64,000 nt of DNA from Begonia masoniana (taxonomy: Eukaryota > Streptophyta > Magnoliopsida > Cucurbitales > Begoniaceae). The notes under the pieces are model-generated. The model worked only from the letters and a program-made list of their open reading frames with translations, was not told the DNA's origin and did no database searches. The position numbers and the translations under genes were made by a program. Shown here piece by piece: positions 1 to 11,797 of the stretch. Positions within the stretch are counted from its first letter, which is position 1; each line of letters begins with the position of its first letter. The DNA is taken from assembly GCA_022432975.1 (NCBI GenBank), contig CM039508.1, forward strand, positions 23,933,278 to 23,997,277, given 5' to 3'.

Positions 1-2131
1 TAAAGAGTGGCGATCGCCTGCCGATCGATGGCGATCGATTGGCAGGTTCTCTGGAATTTTCATTCCAGAGAGCCACCTCTTTCCTATTTTCTTCCTCCTC
101 TGCACAGAACTTCACAAATTTATCTTATTCACCAATAAACACAATAACATCATAATTTAAACTCAATCGAAACGTATCCTAAATTCAAGCAACTTGCAAC
201 GAACTTTACGTAATCCAACTGCGTGGATAGCTCAAAAACTCGAGCATATCCATGCATAACCTAATACATCTCCAAACATTTCTATAAAATCCAAATAAAA
301 CTCAGTAAAACGTTTTATAAAACTAGTTTATCAAAACATCTTTTAACTACTATCTAGAACCAATCATCCTAGAATGTTCTATCTATACAATTAAACTATC
401 ATTCTATAAGATTATCATGTTCCCAAAACATACATTCACTTCCCCACGGGTGAAAAAGGCGCCTCGACTGACCAACACACTCCCACGGGCCATCCTCAAT
501 CAACTGCATCATTCTTCAGGTGGAGGGATCTCGTCCTCACCTTGCTCAATGTCACCTACACCATAAAGATATCTATGAGATAAAAATCTCAGTAAGTTCT
601 ACGTAAATCCCTATGTATGATCATGTATACTCAATGCTATGAAAACCGTCCATGTCATTTCATATATCCATACGTGTCAGTCTATGGTTATCGAAAACGC
701 TCGACAGATAGATAGGGCACGTCAAGCGAATAGACAGCCCACACCATTTGAAGGGAGTAAAACCCGCTCACCACAGAACGCTAGGTCTGAACCTCATCCC
801 CGATAACCCCATGTCATGGTTGTTTACTGCGATACTTTACTTGCCTTTACAATGCATGTCCTTTTTATAAAATCAATGCGTAAATTCATTTTCATGACGT
901 TTTGAAACCATGATGCATGAACAGTTCAATATAAACATACATAAAGAGCATACCATCAAAATGCTACAAATACCATCAAAACACTACAACTACCGTCACA
1001 ACAATCAACCTATAAAGCAACCAAACCTAAACTACCCAACCAAAATGATTAGACAAAACAATGACCAATATGAACAATAAAGCACCAACGTATCCTCAAC
1101 ATCAAACTCGGCTTATGGTGTAAGTCAATCGGCAACAGTAAGTCACGAGAACTTACCTCGTGCGCGTTGAACTTCAAGCTCCGTCCACGAGCGTTGTTCA
1201 CCTAAGCAAATTCACAATATTTGTCGTTAAAACGCGTTTAAACATTAAACATCCAAATTTACGAAATCTTTAACTAAGGAAATTTCCAAACTTCTAACTT
1301 AACTAATCGAGGCACTTTAACAATAATTAACGCTCGATACCTCGAAACCGCCATTAACGAGTTTTTCCAAAAACCCAAAATTTCTCAAACCCTAACCTTT
1401 CTCACCAATCAATTTAACTTCGTCCAATAACGCTCGATACGTCCGTTATATTCACAACTACGGTAAACCTATCGATTTCAACCCTAAATCACGTTTTTCA
1501 CAAAACCCTAAATGAACCCTAATTGTTTAAACTCTGTAAAAATCGAAATAAACTTTCCTAAAACCTTAGAATCGTACCTAGGGTCGGGATTGGAGAAGAA
1601 AACGTGAAGGATCGGAGGTCGATCGGAGAGCGTCGGTCGCCAGAATGGAGAACGCCGTGAGGAAGAGAAACCGTCGCCGAGAAGTTTCGCCAGAGAGAAG
1701 GAGAGGAATCGTGAAGAAATGAGGGGGAAAAGAGAGAAGTGTGGTTTTAATAAAAATTGACTTGGCAATTTACCATTTTGCCCTTCTTTTGATTTTCTAT
1801 CTGTTTCGTTATTTAGCTAACAATTCGGTTTCTCCAAACTTTCTTATTTCGCCAATAAATCCAACTTATTACTAGGGTTCCATTAAAACTGTCAGTTTGC
1901 AAAACGGACCTCGTTTACTATTTTTACCACAACGTTCTTAATATTACGAGAAACGTAATTTTCGTAAAATTAGTGTTACGACACCTAAAATTTCTGAAAT
2001 TTTCTTAAAATCCATATTAATTATTAGGATCGTAATAACGCTTTCTTTTCACGAAACCGACTTAAGTTGACATAATTAGAAAATGCCATTATATTCTGGA
2101 ATCACAAAATCCCGTAAAACCGGGTGTTACA
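1..2131 (-). mobile_element. Solo LTR B (gypsy type), left end outside window
   Basis: This is the 5' and central part of a minus-strand LTR. Read on the minus strand it begins TGTAACACCCGG at 2131. It interrupts the 3' LTR of element A; the 5-bp target duplication TCCCC lies at 2132-2136, and its partner is off the window to the left. A complete copy (B') is at 59512-62023, where both TCCCC copies are visible. It carries the LTR intron-like module (556-1156) and an inverted repeat around 221-266. Short minus-strand ORFs such as 1508-1768 lie in the leader and show no protein similarity I recognise. Confidence 0.85.
556..1156 (-). promoter_or_regulatory. Intron-like module in LTR B
   Basis: On the minus strand there is a strong 5' splice site AG|GTAAGTT at 1156. 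A hairpin TGAGAT-TTTT-ATCTCA follows at 591-576, and TGTAG|GT ends at 556. The A of the putative branch point CTGAG (589) lies 33 nt before the acceptor AG. The same arrangement recurs in every long LTR group of this window. Splicing is inferred, not shown. Confidence 0.5.
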
Positions 2132-2901
2132 TCCCCAAACCTCAAACATCCGATTTTTCAACTTCAACAACAAGCCTACTCATTATGTCGTCCAACAATT
2201 ACGAATATGTCTACTAGAGGCATTATCACGCCAAACCTATCGGTTTCTAACCCTAAATCACATTTTTAACGAAACCCTAAACGAAACCTAACCGTATAAC
2301 TCCGTGTAAAATCGATAACTAAAGTCCGAAAACTATAAAACCCTACCTAGAGCGTTGATTGGAGGAGGAAACACGAAGAACCGGAGTTGTCGGAGAGAAG
2401 CTTCGTCAATGGAAGTGGAATCGCGCATGGAGGAGAGAAGAATCGCCTGGGAGGGAGAGGAAGAAATTGTGAAGTGCTGGAGAAGAAAAGGAAGTGTGAT
2501 TTATTTATAATATTGACTTGTCAAATGACCGTTTTGCCTTTCCTTTGATTTTCTATTTGTTTCGTCCTTTGTTTCGTTATTTAGCTAACGATTCGGTTTC
2601 TCTAAATTTCCTTATTTCGCCAATAAATCTAACTTATTACTAGGGTTCCATTAAAACTGTCTGTACACAAAACGAAACTCATTTACTATTTTTACCACAA
2701 CGTCCTTTAAATTACGAGAAACGTAATTCTCATAAAATTAGCGTTACAACTCCTAAAATTCCAAAATTTTTCTTAAAATCCATATTAATTATTAGGATCG
2801 TGATAACGCTTTCTATTCGCGAAACGGACTTAATTTGACACATTTACAAAAATGCCATTTATATATACTTTTAAAAATCCCGTAAAGAACCGGGTGTTAC
2901 A
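2132..2901 (-). repeat. 3' LTR of element A, 5' portion
   Basis: Minus-strand LTR start (TGTAACACCCGG at 2901), matching 9332-10101 of the 5' LTR. The match stops at the insertion of LTR B. The uninterrupted pre-insertion site is preserved in the 5' LTR near 9332-9336, so B inserted after A had transposed. Confidence 0.9.
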
Positions 2902-2914
2902 TTCCATCCACCTT
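2902..2914 (-). other. Polypurine tract of element A
   Basis: The purine-rich minus-strand sequence AAGGTGGATGGAA lies directly upstream of the 3' LTR TG. It is the expected primer site for plus-strand DNA synthesis. Element C carries a near-identical tract at 10632-10644. Confidence 0.75.
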
Positions 2915-2941
2915 ATTTAAAATTTTGTCCTCAAAATTTGA

Positions 2942-4330
2942 TTACACAAACAATTCAGGATACTTAGCCATCATATCCTACTGTCGATCCCAAGTAGCTT
3001 CTTCCACCTCGTGGTTCCACCATAAGACTTTGACTAATGGAATTTCTTTGTTGCGCAATACCTTGATGGAAGACTCCAAAATACGTACCGGCTTCTCCAC
3101 ATAAGTCAAGGTAGGCTGCACCTCGATCTCTCTTGCCTCCACGATATGCGATGGATCGCGCAAACACTTTCAAAGCATGGAAACGTGAAATACATTGTGG
3201 ATACCTTCCATTGAAGCCCGAAGCTGCAGTCGATACGCCATCTTCCAGATCTTCTTCAAAATAGGGAAGGGTTCCACATATCGAGGGTTTAGTTTGCCCT
3301 TTCTCCCGAATCACATAACTCCCTTGAACGGAGAAATCTTCAAATAAACCTCATCACCTTCTTCAAATTCCAGTTCCCTCCGTCTCGTGTCAGCATAGCT
3401 CTTTTGTCGACTCTGAGCTATCTCAATACGCTGTCTAATAACAGCAATCTTCTCTGCCGTTTGCTGTAGAATCTCGGGACCAACAATACTAGCTTCACCA
3501 ACCACGTCCCAAGATAGCGGAGATCTACACTTTCGGCCATACAATGCCTCGTACGGAGCCATACCGATGGTAGCCTGGAAGCTATTGTTGTAAGAGAACT
3601 CGATCAGTGGCAAGTACCTGGCCTACGATCCCTGAAATTCTAACACACAAGCTCTGAGCATATCCTCTAGAATCTGATTCGTTCTTTCCGTCTGACCATC
3701 AGTCTGAGGATAAAATGCTGTGCTGAAATTTAGCTGAGTTCTCATAGCTTTGTGCAGACTCTTCCAGAACTTCGATGTAAATCTTGGATCTCGATCTGAG
3801 ACAATAGAAACTGGTACTCCATGCAGTCTAACAATCTCCTGTACATAAATCTCGGCGAGCTGATCCATAGAAGATGTCATCTTCACAGATAAGAAGTGAG
3901 CCGACTTTCTCAATCGGTCCACAATCACCCAGATGCCGTCATGCCCTTTCGTCATCCTTGGGAGCCCCACAATAAAATCCATGGAGATCTGCTCCCATTT
4001 CCACTCCGGAATCGACAGTGGCTGTAATGTTTCGGCCGACCTCTGGTGTGCTCTGCCTTTACCTGTTGACAAACTAAAGAGGTTTCCACGTACTTGGTGA
4101 CCTCTCTCTTCATGTTCGGCCACCAGAAATGTTGCTTTAAATCTCTGTACATTTTATGCTTCCTGGATGCACAGAGTAAGCTTAAGAATGTGCCTCGGCC
4201 AATATCTCCTTCTTTAGCACCTCATCGTTAGGCACGTACCACCTATGCCTGAACTTCATAATACCGTCATCTGACATGTTAAAATCAGACAAGTCTCCAG
4301 ACGTCATGCTCAATCGAAGCTCCTCACACT
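2942..4330 (-). pseudogene. Element A integrase and chromodomain, broken
   Basis: This is the C-terminal part of the Pol polyprotein, which inserts element cDNA into chromosomes. Visible parts are the zinc-binding N-terminal region near 4150-4040 (HFWWPNMK, then LVCQQ in place of the usual C-x2-C pair), the catalytic core near 4000-3630, and a C-terminal chromodomain near 3110-2960 ending in EEATWDRQ. Core acidic residues are visible: D in MDFIVG (about 3979-3977), D in SDRDPRF and E in GQTERTNQ. The frame is broken near 4030-4120 by a frameshift and at about 3620 by a TGG-to-TAG-type stop; the right-hand copy keeps Trp there. The stop codon at 2942-2944 ends the polyprotein. Not functional. 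Confidence 0.85.
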
Positions 4331-4340
4331 CCATATCTTT

Positions 4341-5960
4341 CTACTGAGCTTCACATATCTTATCCAGAATAGTTGGCCTGAGAGAAATGTTGGTGAGCAT
4401 ACTGGACAACTCTGTCACAATCTCCACATCAAACTTCTCAATCTCAGACCGCAACGTAACCGACATCGCTGCAAGTGAAGGCTGACTCGCAGTAGGCATT
4501 CGGCTCAAAGTATCGGCGACCTTGTTCGCCTTTCCTGGGTGGTACTTAATTTCAAACTCATAGTCTTTGACGAACTCTAGCCACCTTCTCTGCCGCATAT
4601 TAAGATCCTTCTGCGTAAAAAAAATACTTTAAGCTCTTGTGGTCGGAAAATATCTCGCACTGCTGCCCATATAAATAATGTCTCCAAATCTTCAGTGCGA
4701 AGACCACGGCTACTAACTCTAGGTCGTGCGTAGGATAATTCTGCTCATACGGCTTCAACTGCCGAGAAGCATAAGCAATAACCTTTCCTTCCTGCATCAA
4801 TACACAACCAAGTCCAACTCCAGACGCATCACACTAAATACTAAATTTATTACCTTCAACAGGCAGCGTTAGAACTGGAGCTGTGGTCAGCTTCTGCTTC
4901 AATTCCATAAAACTCCCGTCACAAGCAACCGACCATATAAACTTCTCATTCTTCTGAGTCAAGCGTGAGAGAGGAACTGCGATCTTCGAAAATCCCTCTA
5001 TGAACTTCTGATAATAGCCAGCCAATCCGAGAAATCCACGTACCTCACGCACGTTTTTAGGCTGCGGCCAATCCCTGACCACCTGAATTTTACTCGGATC
5101 CACAGAAACTCCCTCCTGTGATATGATATGGCCAAGGAAACCGACTTTGTCCAACTAGAACTCGCATTTAGAAAACTTCGGATATAACTGGTGCTGACAT
5201 AGAATCCTCAGAACTATCCTCAAGTGTTCATCGTGTTCTTCCTTTGTCTTTGAATAGATCAAGATGTCGTTGATGAAAACAACAACAAACTTGTCCAAAT
5301 ACTCCTTGAAAACACGGTTCATCAAGTCCATAAATGCTACAGCGGCATTAGTAAGTCCAAAATACATAACAAGGAACTCATAATACCCATACCTCGTTCG
5401 GAATGCTGTTTTCTGAATATCTTCCTTCCGGACCTTTAACTGATAATAACCCGAGCATAGGTCAATCCTGAAAAAGGCTCGGGCACCCTACAGTTGATCA
5501 AACAAATCATCTATCCGAGGCAGTGGATACTTATTCTTCACTGTGAGCTTATTCAACTCCCTGTAATCCACGCACATCCTGAGAGTCCCATCCTTCTAAC
5601 AAACAGAACGGGCGCACCCCAGGGTGAAAAACTGGGTCGTATGAAACCCTTATCCAGCAACTCCTCAAGCTGAGTTTTCAACTCTCTCAATTCAGCAGGC
5701 GCCAATCAGTATTGATTCTTAGACACTGGCGCGGAGCTTGGATATACATCAATGGTAAATTCAATCTCCCTGTCCGGCGGTAATCCGGGAAGATCATTAA
5801 GGAATATCTCAGAGAATTCTTTGACTATCGGAATGTCATTCGACTTTACTCTACTGAGCAACTGAGTATCAACTATTGTGGCCAGATAAATAGAGCACTA
5901 ACCTTTAAACTGTTCGTTGACCTTCATGGAATAGGAAATAGGCGATCCACTAAATTTGTT
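4341..5960 (-). pseudogene. Element A reverse transcriptase and RNase H, broken
   Basis: Reverse transcriptase and RNase H copy element RNA into DNA inside virus-like particles. The frame can be followed in pieces: RT fingers and palm near 5900-5370, then the catalytic block at 5271-5266 reading FIND where the family has FIDD. The codon is AAC instead of GAC, a G-to-A change in a metal-binding aspartate. The RT thumb/connection follows near 5150-4840 (VGFLGHIIS...). RNase H is seen in [18 protein letters not shown] and [17 protein letters not shown], reaching the tether ([18 protein letters not shown]) near 4500. Stops and small frameshifts interrupt it repeatedly, so it is catalytically dead on two counts. 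Confidence 0.85.
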
Positions 5961-5996
5961 CATCGCCTGATAAGCAAATTCAGCTTTACCCGAGGG

Positions 5997-7390
5997 TCAA
6001 AAAGTCACAATCCCGGATCGAAAATTGATGGTGGCAAAGTGCTGTGAAAGCCAGTCCATCCCTAAGATAAGATCATACCGTTCTATGCTCATAACTATCA
6101 GACAAGCATAAAGGGTAGTATCCCCCACTGAGACGACATTGCCCTGGAGAATACAATCCGACTGCATATGCTCTCCCGAAGGCACCATCACTCTATACTC
6201 GAACTCTGCTAAGTCGGACTCAAACCCCAATCTAGTCATGCAAGCAGTTGAGATAAAAGAGTGCGTAGGTCCCGTGTCTATCAAAGAAAATACAGCTACG
6301 CCCATAATCAAAATAGTACCTGCTATCACTGAGGGCTGAGCCTCGTCGTCAATATCACCTGGCTCGATAAAGGAAAAAATCTTGGGCATGAATCTCCTCT
6401 GATCTCTGCCCAACTGATCTCGGCTCGGCTTAGGGCAATCTCTAACAAAATGGCCGACTTCACCACATCTATAACATTTATTCGTGCCCACCCGGCACTC
6501 TCCACTGTGTTCTCTCTGACATTTAGGGCACCAAGGTATCTGAGAAGCCCCCTGTACTTGCTTGCCTTTCCCTCGATCACCATCTCCCTCTGATGGTCTC
6601 TTCACGCCTCTCTGTTACGGCTGAGGTTGTTGTACTTTAGGTTGCCAACCTCGGTTCCGTGACTGAGGATGGATCTCATGGAAGAAGCCCTTAGCTGGCT
6701 CCCTCGGCTTGACACAAGTCGCCTGTGCAGCCTCAAAATCCAAGTCTCTAGCTGCAATGTCGGAATAGGGCACATCAATAATCCCCGATACAACAATGTT
6801 CATCCGGATCTCTGGGTTTAGCCTCTCCATAAACTGGTGGACCTTGTCTTCGTTATCACTAGGCGTGGTGCAAATCTTGATAGGGCTTCAAACTTCCTTA
6901 TATAATCCACAACTGAACCTATCTGCTTCAGCTGCGTAAACTCATTCCTCTTCACCACCCTCATAATGTGGCTGAAATACTTGTCGAAAAATAAGGTCTT
7001 AAACCACTCCCAAGTCATAATTGATACATCTGTTGTTGATTTGATCGAATACCACCAAAAACAGGCATCTAACGCCAAATGTAAGGTCACATAGGCAACC
7101 TTGTTCCCATTCTCTATGCCAGCATACTCTAGCATGTCCTCCATCGTTCGGATCCACTCCTCTGCTAAAGTGTGGTCCGATGATTGTCCGTTGAATACTG
7201 GGGGTTGCAACTTCTGAAATCACTCCATGCCCTGATGGTTTGGAACGACCACCTCTCAGGCTTGACGATCCTTTCGATTCACTAAACGCTTGATTTGTTG
7301 TGCATGCCTGTCCATATGCTGGGCCTGACGGTCCAGCAAGTCCGTAAGTCGGTAGAGAGCCTCGTCTCTAGGATCTTTTCCTCGAACCAT
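5997..7390 (-). pseudogene. Element A Gag and aspartic protease, broken
   Basis: Gag forms the nucleocapsid; the protease matures the polyprotein. The start codon is at 7390 (M-V-R-G-K). The capsid-like retrotransposon Gag region lies at about 7210-6820 (EEWIRTMEDMLEY, then WEWFKTLFFDKYF). One CCHC zinc knuckle, CYRCGEVGHFVRDC, is at 6476-6435. The retropepsin active site LIDTGPTHSF is at about 6284-6255 (D-T-G at 6278-6270). Breaks include stops near 7256 and 7212 and a frameshift around 6820-6620. RT follows downstream in the same reading direction. Confidence 0.85.
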
Positions 7391-7539
7391 TTTTATATAA
7401 CTCCTATATAAAAGTTAAAACAAATACTCTAAGAAATCGAAATCAAATAAAATATTAAACATACTTAAAGTTGATGAAGGATGTCCGCGTAGTGGCTTTG
7501 CAGTCGTACAGTCTACAGAACCATTTTTAAAACCTGGGG

Positions 7540-7550
7540 GCTCTGATACC
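7540..7550 (-). other. Primer-binding site of element A
   Basis: The minus strand reads TGGTATCAGAG five bases inside the 5' LTR end. It is complementary to the 3' end of plant initiator Met-tRNA, the usual primer for this class. It fixes the LTR boundary at 7556 and the orientation. Confidence 0.85.
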
Positions 7551-8496
7551 ATAACTGTAGCGACCCTAACATTGTACCCTTAATTTTCTCGTATTTTTTT
7601 TATATCCTTATAAACTTTAAGGTTAACGTTTAAGTGGAAAACCATTTGAAAATCCTTTAATAAAACGTATTTAAAGTAAATAAAAACTAAAGAAAACATT
7701 TAAATAAAAACTTAAAATAATTTATAATACAATAAAACCATCGGTGGAGGGCGGAAGGGACAATTGTCCCGAAAATGCAAGGGCGATCGATCGCCACTTT
7801 GGCAGGCGATCGATCGCCAACCATGAAAATGGAGGGGCGATTGTTCGCTCCTCACACTGGCGATCGATCGCCACACTCTCTGGATTTTTCCAGAGAGTGA
7901 CGACCTTAGTTGCCGATCGATCCCCTCCTCAGGTGATCGATCGGCAACCTCCCTGGAATCCGAAATTCCAGGGAGTTTGCCCCTCCCTTTTTCTTTCTTC
8001 CCCTGCATATACATACACCTAACTTCCAATTTCTTCCTCAATTATCACTAAGACACTTAACATAAAATCATTCATAACTTCACTCATTTTACCTTTCATC
8101 AAATCACCAAATAAACAACCCGAAACATATCCTAAAACGTGTTTAAAAACATAGTAAACTTTCGTAAAAACGAATTGCGTGGATCCGTTTAAAACCCAAC
8201 AAAATCCCTAAGAAATTTAACAATCCAGCAGTTCACTAAACGACAGGTTTAACAAAATGTTTTATAAAACATCAATCTATTATCCAGATCCAAACAACCT
8301 AAAATGTATCTATCTGTACAATATCCTATCTAATCCACCATCAACCCAAAATAACTTGAACACCCTCGAAACTCTTACTTACATCCCCACGGGTCAAACT
8401 GCGCACCGACTGCTCAGCACACTCCCACGGGCCATCTTTCTTCAACTGCTCATTCTTCGGGTTGAGGGCTCTCGTCCTCACCTGTCTCGAAATCAT

Positions 8497-9120
8497 CTAC
8501 ACCATATAGACAACTACGAGCTAAAGGCTCAGCAAGTTTCGTAAATGCAGATGCATGCTGTGCATATGAAGTTCAAAAATCATGCAATATTTTCTTATCA
8601 TTACGTCGCAGACAGAATGTCACCGAGGTCTTAGCCTATTAGATGGAGAGGACACGTCCCGTGGTCGGACAACCCTCTCTACCTAACCGGGGGGGGGGGG
8701 GGGGGATGTGGGGTACACGCTTACATTCGTACACAGCTGTGCCTGAGCCCCACCTCGCATGACCAGATAATAGATTACGTAGGTTCATTTCGTTATAGGT
8801 GATGTGGTATTGTGACAGACCCTTTTTGGCCTACACAATAGATCAATAGCCCCCTTTCAGGCCACATCTCTTTTCATAAAAACATAGTGCGGAAATTTAT
8901 TTTCTATGCATAATTGAAAACCATGATGCATGAACAATTACGTGCATAAAGTAAACATACGTCATATATACCATCGAGGCAATAAAAAAGCATAATCTAT
9001 AAAAGAACTAATCCTAACTACCCAACCAAAGCATTTAGACAAACAAATCACCAAAGATCCTCGACACGACTTTGACGTACGGTGTAGGCCAATCGGCCAT
9101 AGTAAATCACGAGAACTTAC
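8497..9120 (-). promoter_or_regulatory. Intron-like module in LTR A
   Basis: Minus strand: AG|GTAAGTT at 9120; hairpin TGAGC-CTTTA-GCTCG at 8531-8517 (last pair a T-G wobble); TGTAG ending at 8497, 32 nt from the putative branch-point A. Confidence 0.45.
8689..8705 (+). repeat. Poly-G homopolymer
   Basis: A run of 17 G in LTR A. The equivalent run in the E copy is 20 G (58869-58888). In the inverted copy it appears as a C run broken by T and A (26662-26692). Confidence 0.9.
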
Positions 9121-10101
9121 CTCGCGTCCGTTGCAATTTTAGCTCCGTCCACGAGCGTTGTTCACCTAACGCAAATTCACAACATTTGTCGTTAAAACGA
9201 GTTTAAACCTTTAAACATCCAAATTAACGAAACCTTAACTAAGAAAATTTCCTAAAACTCTAATTTAGCTCATTGGGGCATTTAATCGAGCACCTTGCGC
9301 TCGTTATTCATAAAACTCCATTAATGAGATTTACCCAGACCTCAAACATCCGATTTTTCAACTTCGACAACAAGCTTACTCATTATGTTGTCCAACAATT
9401 ACGAATACGTCTACTAGAGGCATTATCACGCCAAACCTATCAGTTTCTAACCCTAAATCACGTTTTTAACGAAACCCTAAACGAAACCTAACCTTATAAC
9501 TCCGTGTAAAATCGATAACTAAAGTCCGAAAACTATAAAACCCTACCTGGAGCGTTGATTGGAGGAGGAAACACGAAGAACCGGAGTCGTCGGAGAGAAG
9601 CTTCGTCGATGGAAGTGGAATCGCACACGGAGGAGAGAAGAATTGCCTGGGAGGAAGAGGAAGAAATCGTGAAGTGCTGGAGAAGAAAAGGAAGTGTGAT
9701 TTACTTATAATATTGACTTGTCAAATGACCGTTTTGCTCTTCCTTTGATTTTTTATTTGTTTCGTCCTTTGTTTCATTATTTAGCTAACGATTCGGTTTC
9801 TTCAAATTTCCTTATTTCGCCAATAAATCCAACTTATTACTAGGGTTCCATTAAAACTGTCCGTACACAAAACGGACCTCATTTACTATTTTTACCACAA
9901 CGTCCTTTAAATTACGAGAAACGTAATTCTCATAAAATTAGCGTTACAACTCCTAAAATTCCAGAAATTTTCTTAAAATCCATATTAATTATTAGGATCA
10001 TGATAACGCTTTCTATTCGTGAAACAGACTTAATTTGACACATTTACAAAAATACCATTTATATTTACTTTTAAAAATCCCGTAAAGAATCGGGTGTTAC
10101 A

Positions 10102-10604
10102 GCTACTATCAAAAAGTGAATCAATACTGCTCATAGTCGACAAAAATTTACGCGGACTGGAGACGGAGAGACTTTGAGTTCGCTGAAGGCGATGAAGTAT
10201 TCCTGAAGGTGTCGTCTTTCAAAGGCGTAATGAGGTTCGGTAATAAAGGAAAGCTCAGCCCACGGTTTATTGGACCTTTTCCTATCTTGAAACATGTGGG
10301 AAGCATGGCTTACAGACTACAGCTACCAGCGTTAATGGATGGAGTTCATAACGTCTTTCATGTTTCGATGCTGAGAAAGTGTGTTCGGGATCCAACTCAA
10401 ATCGTGAAATAGGTGGACTTTGATATCATGCCGACGCTGACATATGAAGAAAGGCCAATACAGATTTTGGATACTTCACTCAAGGTATTGCGCAACAAGG
10501 TGGTCCCACTGGTGAATGTTTTATGGCGCAATCATAATATGGAGGAAGCCACTTGGGATAGACAACAGGACATTAGGGCCAAATATCTGGAGCTATTTGC
10601 TTAG
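10102..10604 (+). pseudogene. Element C integrase C-terminus and chromodomain
   Basis: This is the continuation of the Pol polyprotein of a plus-strand gypsy element, starting where element A inserted (GCTAC at 10102-10106). It reads, after one frame change near 10190-10210, [19 protein letters not shown] and [13 protein letters not shown], then a chromodomain (about 10440-10560, ending EEATWDRQ) and a TAG stop at 10602-10604. An in-frame TAG separates the two parts at about 10410-10412. The same protein is broken off at 57733 in contig 3; the residues there (…MSEVIAT) lead straight into this segment. Confidence 0.88.
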
Positions 10605-10631
10605 GCAAATTTTGGGTACAAAATTTTTGTT

Positions 10632-10644
10632 AAGGTGGGTGGAA
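10632..10644 (+). other. Polypurine tract of element C
   Basis: AAGGTGGGTGGAA immediately before the 3' LTR start TGTAACACCCGG at 10645; the plus-strand primer site. Confidence 0.8.
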
Positions 10645-11308
10645 TGTAACACCCGGCATTTTGCCTATGTAATTATTTCCCCAAATAATTAAGCAGAATT
10701 ACTCTGATATTAATGCAATGACTGTTTTTAATGAAATTGTCGATGTGTTTAATCGAACAAGGGTGATTCGTGAGACCGAATCGATTAACTAAATAATATT
10801 TTAGTTAGAAATGCATGGAGGGGTAAATTGAAAATGAATTAAGGTAGGTGGGAAGAATCCAATGGATGGTTGCCAAATGTCCATAACTTGCTGAGAAACC
10901 TACCTATTGTCTTCTCTTCTCTTCACTTCTACGTAAACCTTTATTTTCTCTCCACTCCTCTGTTTTCTATCCTCCAGACGACTGAGATAAATTTCCAAAA
11001 CTTGTTTCTCCTGTTTTCTTCTATTTTCTTCTATTTTCTTCAACAAAGGTAATCATCTAACCTAGATAACGAGTTTGGACAAGTTAAGATGTGAGTTTTG
11101 TGGAAGTTAAAGGTTATGATATTTTGAGAAAACTCACTGTTTTTGTATGAAAACACGCTGGTTTGTTTTCTAAAGATTTGAATGGAGTCTGGAACATGTT
11201 CTACCAAGTTATTAGTAAGCATTTGCAGCTCTGTTTATTTTCTTTACGTGCATGTTTTAGGTCCGTGTATAACCGAGACGTTCAAGACTTGCAACTCTAC
11301 AGCAACAG

Positions 11309-11797
11309 GTAAGTTCATGCATATAAGTTGGCCCTTAAGGCCCTACAACATGGAGGTACTAGGTTTTGGTTCGGGTAGTTAGGTCGTAGGTTATGCTTTA
11401 AGTTAAACGTGTTCTTTGCGTTCTGTTTTCCCGTTGTTTTTATTTTGTCACCTGTATATGTCGAGTTTAAGCATCATACCTGTTCATGCATACACATTTT
11501 TCTGAAAAACCCTGTAAATATTTTCAGCACCGATTTGAAGGTGAGAAAGATAAAACTTGTAATGTAATGTATGGTTAAGTGTGGATGAGGACTGGCATCC
11601 TGTTATCCCTGTTAAGTACCTATCGTGTACTCCTGTTGCGTCAGCTCTTCTTCCCACTTACACCTTCATGTGCAGTGAAACGTAATGTAATGTAACCTAA
11701 TGTTCATGTATTTGAAAATATTCATGCACAGCATATGCATCACTGCATTTCATGTTCTTACTGAGCTCTAGGCTCATAGTTGAACTCCCTGTTGTAG
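11309..11797 (+). promoter_or_regulatory. Intron-like module in LTR C (3' copy)
   Basis: AACAG|GTAAGTTC at 11309; a GGCC-containing palindromic stretch shortly downstream; hairpin TGAGC-TCTAG-GCTCA at 11762-11776; TTGTAG|GT with AG at 11796-11797. The A of CTGAG (11764) is 33 nt upstream of that AG, a normal branch-point distance for plants. Confidence 0.5.

Larger units (their letters stand above)
1..10101 (-). mobile_element. Ty3/gypsy chromovirus A (Tekay/Del-like), minus strand
   Basis: The element runs from its 5' LTR (7556-10101) through a ~4.65 kb internal region to a 3' LTR. Only the first 770 bp of the 3' LTR (2132-2901) are in the window because solo LTR B interrupts it. LTR termini are TGTAACACCCG...CGCTACA. 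The right target duplication GCTAC is 10102-10106; the left partner is off window, but its equivalent is seen at 57729-57733 beside the duplicate element E. The host site is the integrase gene of element C. The long LTRs, one gag-pol frame and a C-terminal chromodomain suggest the Tekay/Del clade; that assignment is by general features, not a tree. Confidence 0.85.
7556..10101 (-). repeat. 5' LTR of element A (2546 bp)
   Basis: On the minus strand it starts TGTAACACCCG at 10101 and ends GGTCGCTACA at 7556, flanked by PBS and by GCTAC. It contains a possible TATA box near 9714-9703 followed by a pyrimidine-rich leader, the intron-like module at 8497-9120, a 17-nt G run at 8689-8705, and a cluster of GCGATCGATCGC-like palindromes at 7783-7945 near the 3' end. 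The first nucleotide after the module's TGTAG is A here, not G as in the E copy. Confidence 0.92.

Noticed and set aside
1508..1768. 86-residue minus-strand frame, conserved at 61424-61660
   Set aside because: Conserved only because both are copies of the same LTR leader; the ends of the frame differ between copies.
7712..8041. Arg/Ser-rich frames on both strands (also 57868-58221 and 59701-59955)
   Set aside because: They read through GATCGATC palindromes at LTR ends and are not preserved between copies.
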